5,548 nt of DNA, taken from an uncultured Rickettsiales bacterium. GTDB taxonomy: Bacteria > Pseudomonadota > Alphaproteobacteria > Rickettsiales > Deianiraeaceae. The position numbers were made by a program, and so were the translations under genes. The notes beneath the pieces were generated by a model. That model saw nothing but the letters and a program-made list of their open reading frames with translations, searched no databases and was not told the origin of the DNA. The stretch lies in contig CALCWF010000166.1 in assembly GCA_937906355.1 (NCBI GenBank), positions 1 to 5,548 on the forward strand, in the 5' to 3' direction. This document shows positions 2,705 to 5,548 of this stretch, piece by piece; the first letter of the stretch is position 1; each line of letters opens with the position of its first letter.

Positions 2705-5548
2705 GGGGAAGGATCGCGACAGTGATGATAAAAATATAAAAACACTATTAGATATCGAGAACGATAAGACTAAAATGAGCGATAAGACTGACGATAAAAA
2801 CGTTTCCTCAAAGAGTGATGAGAATAAGACGATAGACGGGCATACTGATGATTCAGATGTCAATGAGAATAAAACTGTCGACGGCGGTGGATCTTGCGAT
2901 TGCGGTAGTGACGACAGTGACACATGCGTGCAAAAGGGCGACGGCGACGATGGTATAATGACTAAGTCTATCTCGACGGAGATGAAAGACTGTTATCTCT
3001 CCTATGCGATGAGTGTCATAATATCTCGTGCTATTCCTGACGTTAGAGATGGACTTAAACCAGTTCATAGACGCATTCTCTATGCGATGAATGAGACTGG
3101 ATGTTCTTGGAACAGACAGACTAAGAAATCAGCTCGTATAGTCGGTGAGGTGATGGGTAAATATCACCCGCACGGTGATAGTTCTATATACAAGGCATTA
3201 GTTCGCATGGCACAGGACTTCTCAATGGGGATCCCACTTATAGATGGACAGGGAAATTTTGGATCTATTGATAATGACGATCCCGCGGCAATGCGTTATA
3301 CGGAAGCTCGTTTAGCTAAAATATCTCATACTATGATGCAAGATCTCGATAAAGAGACTGTCGATTTTCTACCGAACTACGATGGAACAGAGAGAGAGCC
3401 TAGTGTTCTACCGTCTATGTTCCCCAATATTCTTGCTAACGGAACCGAGGGGATAGCGGTAGGCATGGCGACTAATGTTCCTCCTCATAATCTTGGCGAG
3501 TTGATTACTGCGTGTATAGAATATATAAAAAATCCGGAGATATCTCCACAGGAACTCGTGCGTATAGTTCCTGGACCTGACTTTCCTACCGGCGGTGTAA
3601 TTTTGAGTCGTAATTTAGCTAATCAAGCTATGTTGACTGGACGTGGCTCCGTGCCTGTTCGTGGGAAGTCTCATATAGAGGAGCTGAAAGGAGGGCGTGA
3701 GGCTATTGTTATTACAGAGATACCTTATAACGTAGTCAAGGTTGACATGGGGAAGAAGATCGCCGACCTTGTTAAGGAAAAAAAGATCGAAGGGATATCT
3801 AATATTCGTGATGAGAGCAATAAACAGGGTATTCGTATTGTCATCGAGGTGAAGAAAGACGCCTCTACCGATGTTGTGTTGAATCATTTATATAAGTTGA
3901 CGGCTCTACAATCGTCTTTTGCCGTTAACATGCTTTTGTTAAATAAGAATCGTCCAGAGTTGATGAATCTACGTAGTATAATTAAGGCGTTTATAGATTT
4001 CAGACAGGAAGTCGTGTCTCGTAGAATATTATTCTTGCTAAATCAGGCTCGTGCGAAGGCACATATTTTGATAGGTTTTCACGTCGCTGTAGACTCTATT
4101 GATAAGGTTATATCTATAATTCGCAACTCGAAGGATAGCCAAGAGGCGAAGGAAAGACTTATGACCGAACAGTGGGAGGCGAGTGAAAGCGTGTGCCGTC
4201 TAATAGACCTCGTATCAGACAAGAATAATAAAGTTGTTGATGGTAAGTTTAGATTCACAGAGATCCAAGTAAAGGCGATACTCGAAATGAGACTATCGCG
4301 TTTAACCGGAATGGAGAGAGAAAATCTTGCACAAGAGGTATGCCAGTTGAGTAACGCAATAACTGACTACCTAGAGATATTGCACGATAAGGAGAGAATC
4401 ATGAAGATAATCTCAACGGAACTAGAGGAGATAAAGAATGAATACGCCGTTCCACGAAGGACAGAAATTCTTGACGGCGACTTAGCGGACGTGAATATAG
4501 AAGATTTTATTGAGAAGAAAGACGTATTAGTGTCCGTTAGCACCGGTGGGTATATAAAGAGAACAGATCTATCGAGCTACTCAGCACAACGTAGAGGTGG
4601 AAAAGGTAAGATAGGGATGGCTACGTTAGACGACGATAGCGTGGCGAAGATATTTGTTGCAAATACACACTCGCCAATTCTGTTTTTCACGAACAACGGC
4701 AAGGTCTATCGTATAAAAGCGTATCAATTACCAGAGACAGCTCCTAACGCAAAAGGGCGAGCTTTTGTTAACTTCATTAAGATAGAACAGGGAGATACGA
4801 TAGCAGAGTTGATGCCACTTCCTGTAGATAAAGAGGAGTGGAAGAAGTATGATCTGATATTTGCAACAAAGAATGGTAATGTTCGTCGTAGTGCGATATC
4901 TGATTTCGAGAATATAAACTCGAATGGAAAGATAGCTATTTCTATCGACGCAGACGATAGGCTAATAAGCGTGCAACTCGCGAGACACGACGATAACGTT
5001 TTGTTAGCCAGTAGGAGTGGTATGGCGACTCGTTTCTCGATAGACGAACTGAGGATAATAAAGAGTAGAACATCAGATGGCGTCAGAGGAATGAATCTAA
5101 AAGATGACGATGAGGTTGTGTCGATGTGTATATTATCTAACAACGAGAATGACGCTAGTTTGAAGGATCAATTCTTATCGATAGATAAGGAGATTAGATT
5201 GGAGATACAGGAGAAAGGCTTTGATACTTTAGAAGTTCAAACGAAGATCGTGGAGATTAGTAAGAGAGACGGCTTCACTCTCACTGTCGAGCAGATAAAG
5301 AAGATGATAGTGGAAGAACAAATGCTTTTGACCATAACGAGTGACGGCTACGGAAAGAGGACTTCCGCGTATGAGTATCGTATAACGGGACGCGGTGGAA
5401 AAGGAATTAATAATATCAATCTTCAAAAAGATGCGAGTGTTGTTACGACCGTCGTTGCCGATAATGCAAAGGATATAATGATAATAGGAACGAAGGGGAA
5501 AACAATCCGTATATCCGCTAAGAATGTATCGTTAATAGGTAGGAACAC
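2703..5548 (+). CDS. gyrA: DNA gyrase subunit A, 3' end cut by window, with acidic N-terminal extension
   Basis: The frame is open from ATG 2703 to the edge, 948 codons plus two bases. GyrA is the breakage-reunion subunit of the cytoplasmic A2B2 gyrase that introduces negative supercoils. The core starts near residue 94 (MKDCYLSYAM) and shows DVRDGLKPVHRR, HPHGDSS (155-161), catalytic Tyr199 in AMRYTE, and NGTEGIAVGMATN carrying the intercalating Ile. The GyrA box QRRGGKG is at 629-635, which identifies GyrA rather than ParC. The C-terminal propeller has an insertion at about 813-873 as in alphaproteobacteria, and the window ends at 'LIGRN', where family members have only a few dozen residues left. 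Residues 1-85 are an acidic low-complexity extension absent from E. coli GyrA; ATG 2958 (Met86) is the conventional-length alternative start. The frame upstream of 2703 is closed by TAA at 2685-2687. Lys164 replaces the usual Asp/Glu in the quinolone-contact helix. Confidence 0.95.
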   Translation, partial: MGKDRDSDDKNIKTLLDIENDKTKMSDKTDDKNVSSKSDENKTIDGHTDDSDVNENKTVDGGGSCDCGSDDSDTCVQKGDGDDGIMTKSISTEMKDCYLSYAMSVIISRAIPDVRDGLKPVHRRILYAMNETGCSWNRQTKKSARIVGEVMGKYHPHGDSSIYKALVRMAQDFSMGIPLIDGQGNFGSIDNDDPAAMRYTEARLAKISHTMMQDLDKETVDFLPNYDGTEREPSVLPSMFPNILANGTEGIAVGMATNVPPHNLGELITACIEYIKNPEISPQELVRIVPGPDFPTGGVILSRNLANQAMLTGRGSVPVRGKSHIEELKGGREAIVITEIPYNVVKVDMGKKIADLVKEKKIEGISNIRDESNKQGIRIVIEVKKDASTDVVLNHLYKLTALQSSFAVNMLLLNKNRPELMNLRSIIKAFIDFRQEVVSRRILFLLNQARAKAHILIGFHVAVDSIDKVISIIRNSKDSQEAKERLMTEQWEASESVCRLIDLVSDKNNKVVDGKFRFTEIQVKAILEMRLSRLTGMERENLAQEVCQLSNAITDYLEILHDKERIMKIISTELEEIKNEYAVPRRTEILDGDLADVNIEDFIEKKDVLVSVSTGGYIKRTDLSSYSAQRRGGKGKIGMATLDDDSVAKIFVANTHSPILFFTNNGKVYRIKAYQLPETAPNAKGRAFVNFIKIEQGDTIAELMPLPVDKEEWKKYDLIFATKNGNVRRSAISDFENINSNGKIAISIDADDRLISVQLARHDDNVLLASRSGMATRFSIDELRIIKSRTSDGVRGMNLKDDDEVVSMCILSNNENDASLKDQFLSIDKEIRLEIQEKGFDTLEVQTKIVEISKRDGFTLTVEQIKKMIVEEQMLLTITSDGYGKRTSAYEYRITGRGGKGINNINLQKDASVVTTVVADNAKDIMIIGTKGKTIRISAKNVSLIGRN

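Noticed and set aside
2624..2923. Minus-strand open frame of 99 codons over the gyrA 5' end and upstream spacer
   Set aside because: Its SSLS/VLS-rich sequence mirrors the Asp- and Lys-rich GyrA extension on the plus strand; it runs through the gyrA promoter candidates and has no motif or ribosome-binding site of its own.
4724..5143. Minus-strand open frame of 139 codons inside gyrA
   Set aside because: It is fully antisense to well-conserved gyrA propeller sequence, and its Ser/Leu-rich composition is what the opposite strand of the Asp/Glu/Lys-rich gene produces.

Overview
The window looks like chromosomal DNA of an AT-rich alphaproteobacterium, probably a host-associated lineage of the Rickettsiales/Holosporales kind. 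Three things point there. The GyrA C-terminal domain carries a roughly 60-residue insertion and the 'GYGKRTSAYEYRITGRGGKGI' style of blade that are familiar from alphaproteobacterial GyrA. The RNase J is of the alphaproteobacterial type. Ile is mostly ATA even in the less AT-rich genes. The order-level placement is inference; the class-level placement is fairly firm.

Layout. Bases 1-243 are the C-terminal end of a restriction-modification specificity (HsdS/TRD-like) protein that enters from the left edge and may have a frameshifted tail. Bases 276-596 (minus strand) are the C-terminal fragment of an IS1595-family transposase, cut off by a stop just upstream of its second catalytic Asp. These two make a very AT-rich accessory flank (hand counts about 23% and 26% G+C). 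A 197-base spacer with several dyad repeats leads into a complete RNase J gene (794-2506, plus). A 196-base intergenic region rich in repeats and promoter-like hexamers follows. Then comes gyrA (2703 to the right edge, plus), complete at the 5' end and probably missing only a few dozen C-terminal codons.

RNase J (mRNA decay and rRNA maturation) and GyrA (negative supercoiling) are housekeeping enzymes that are not functionally coupled. They are co-oriented, but the spacer between them contains its own promoter candidates, so gyrA is probably transcribed at least partly independently. Neither gene has a recognisable Shine-Dalgarno sequence, and both have a -10-like hexamer ending 14 bases before a possible start codon, which suggests very short or absent leaders.

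The most unusual points are an acidic, low-complexity N-terminal extension of about 77 residues on GyrA, a Lys in place of the usual Asp/Glu at the key quinolone-contact position, and the dense repeat structure of the rnj-gyrA spacer. I see no complete undescribed multi-gene system here.
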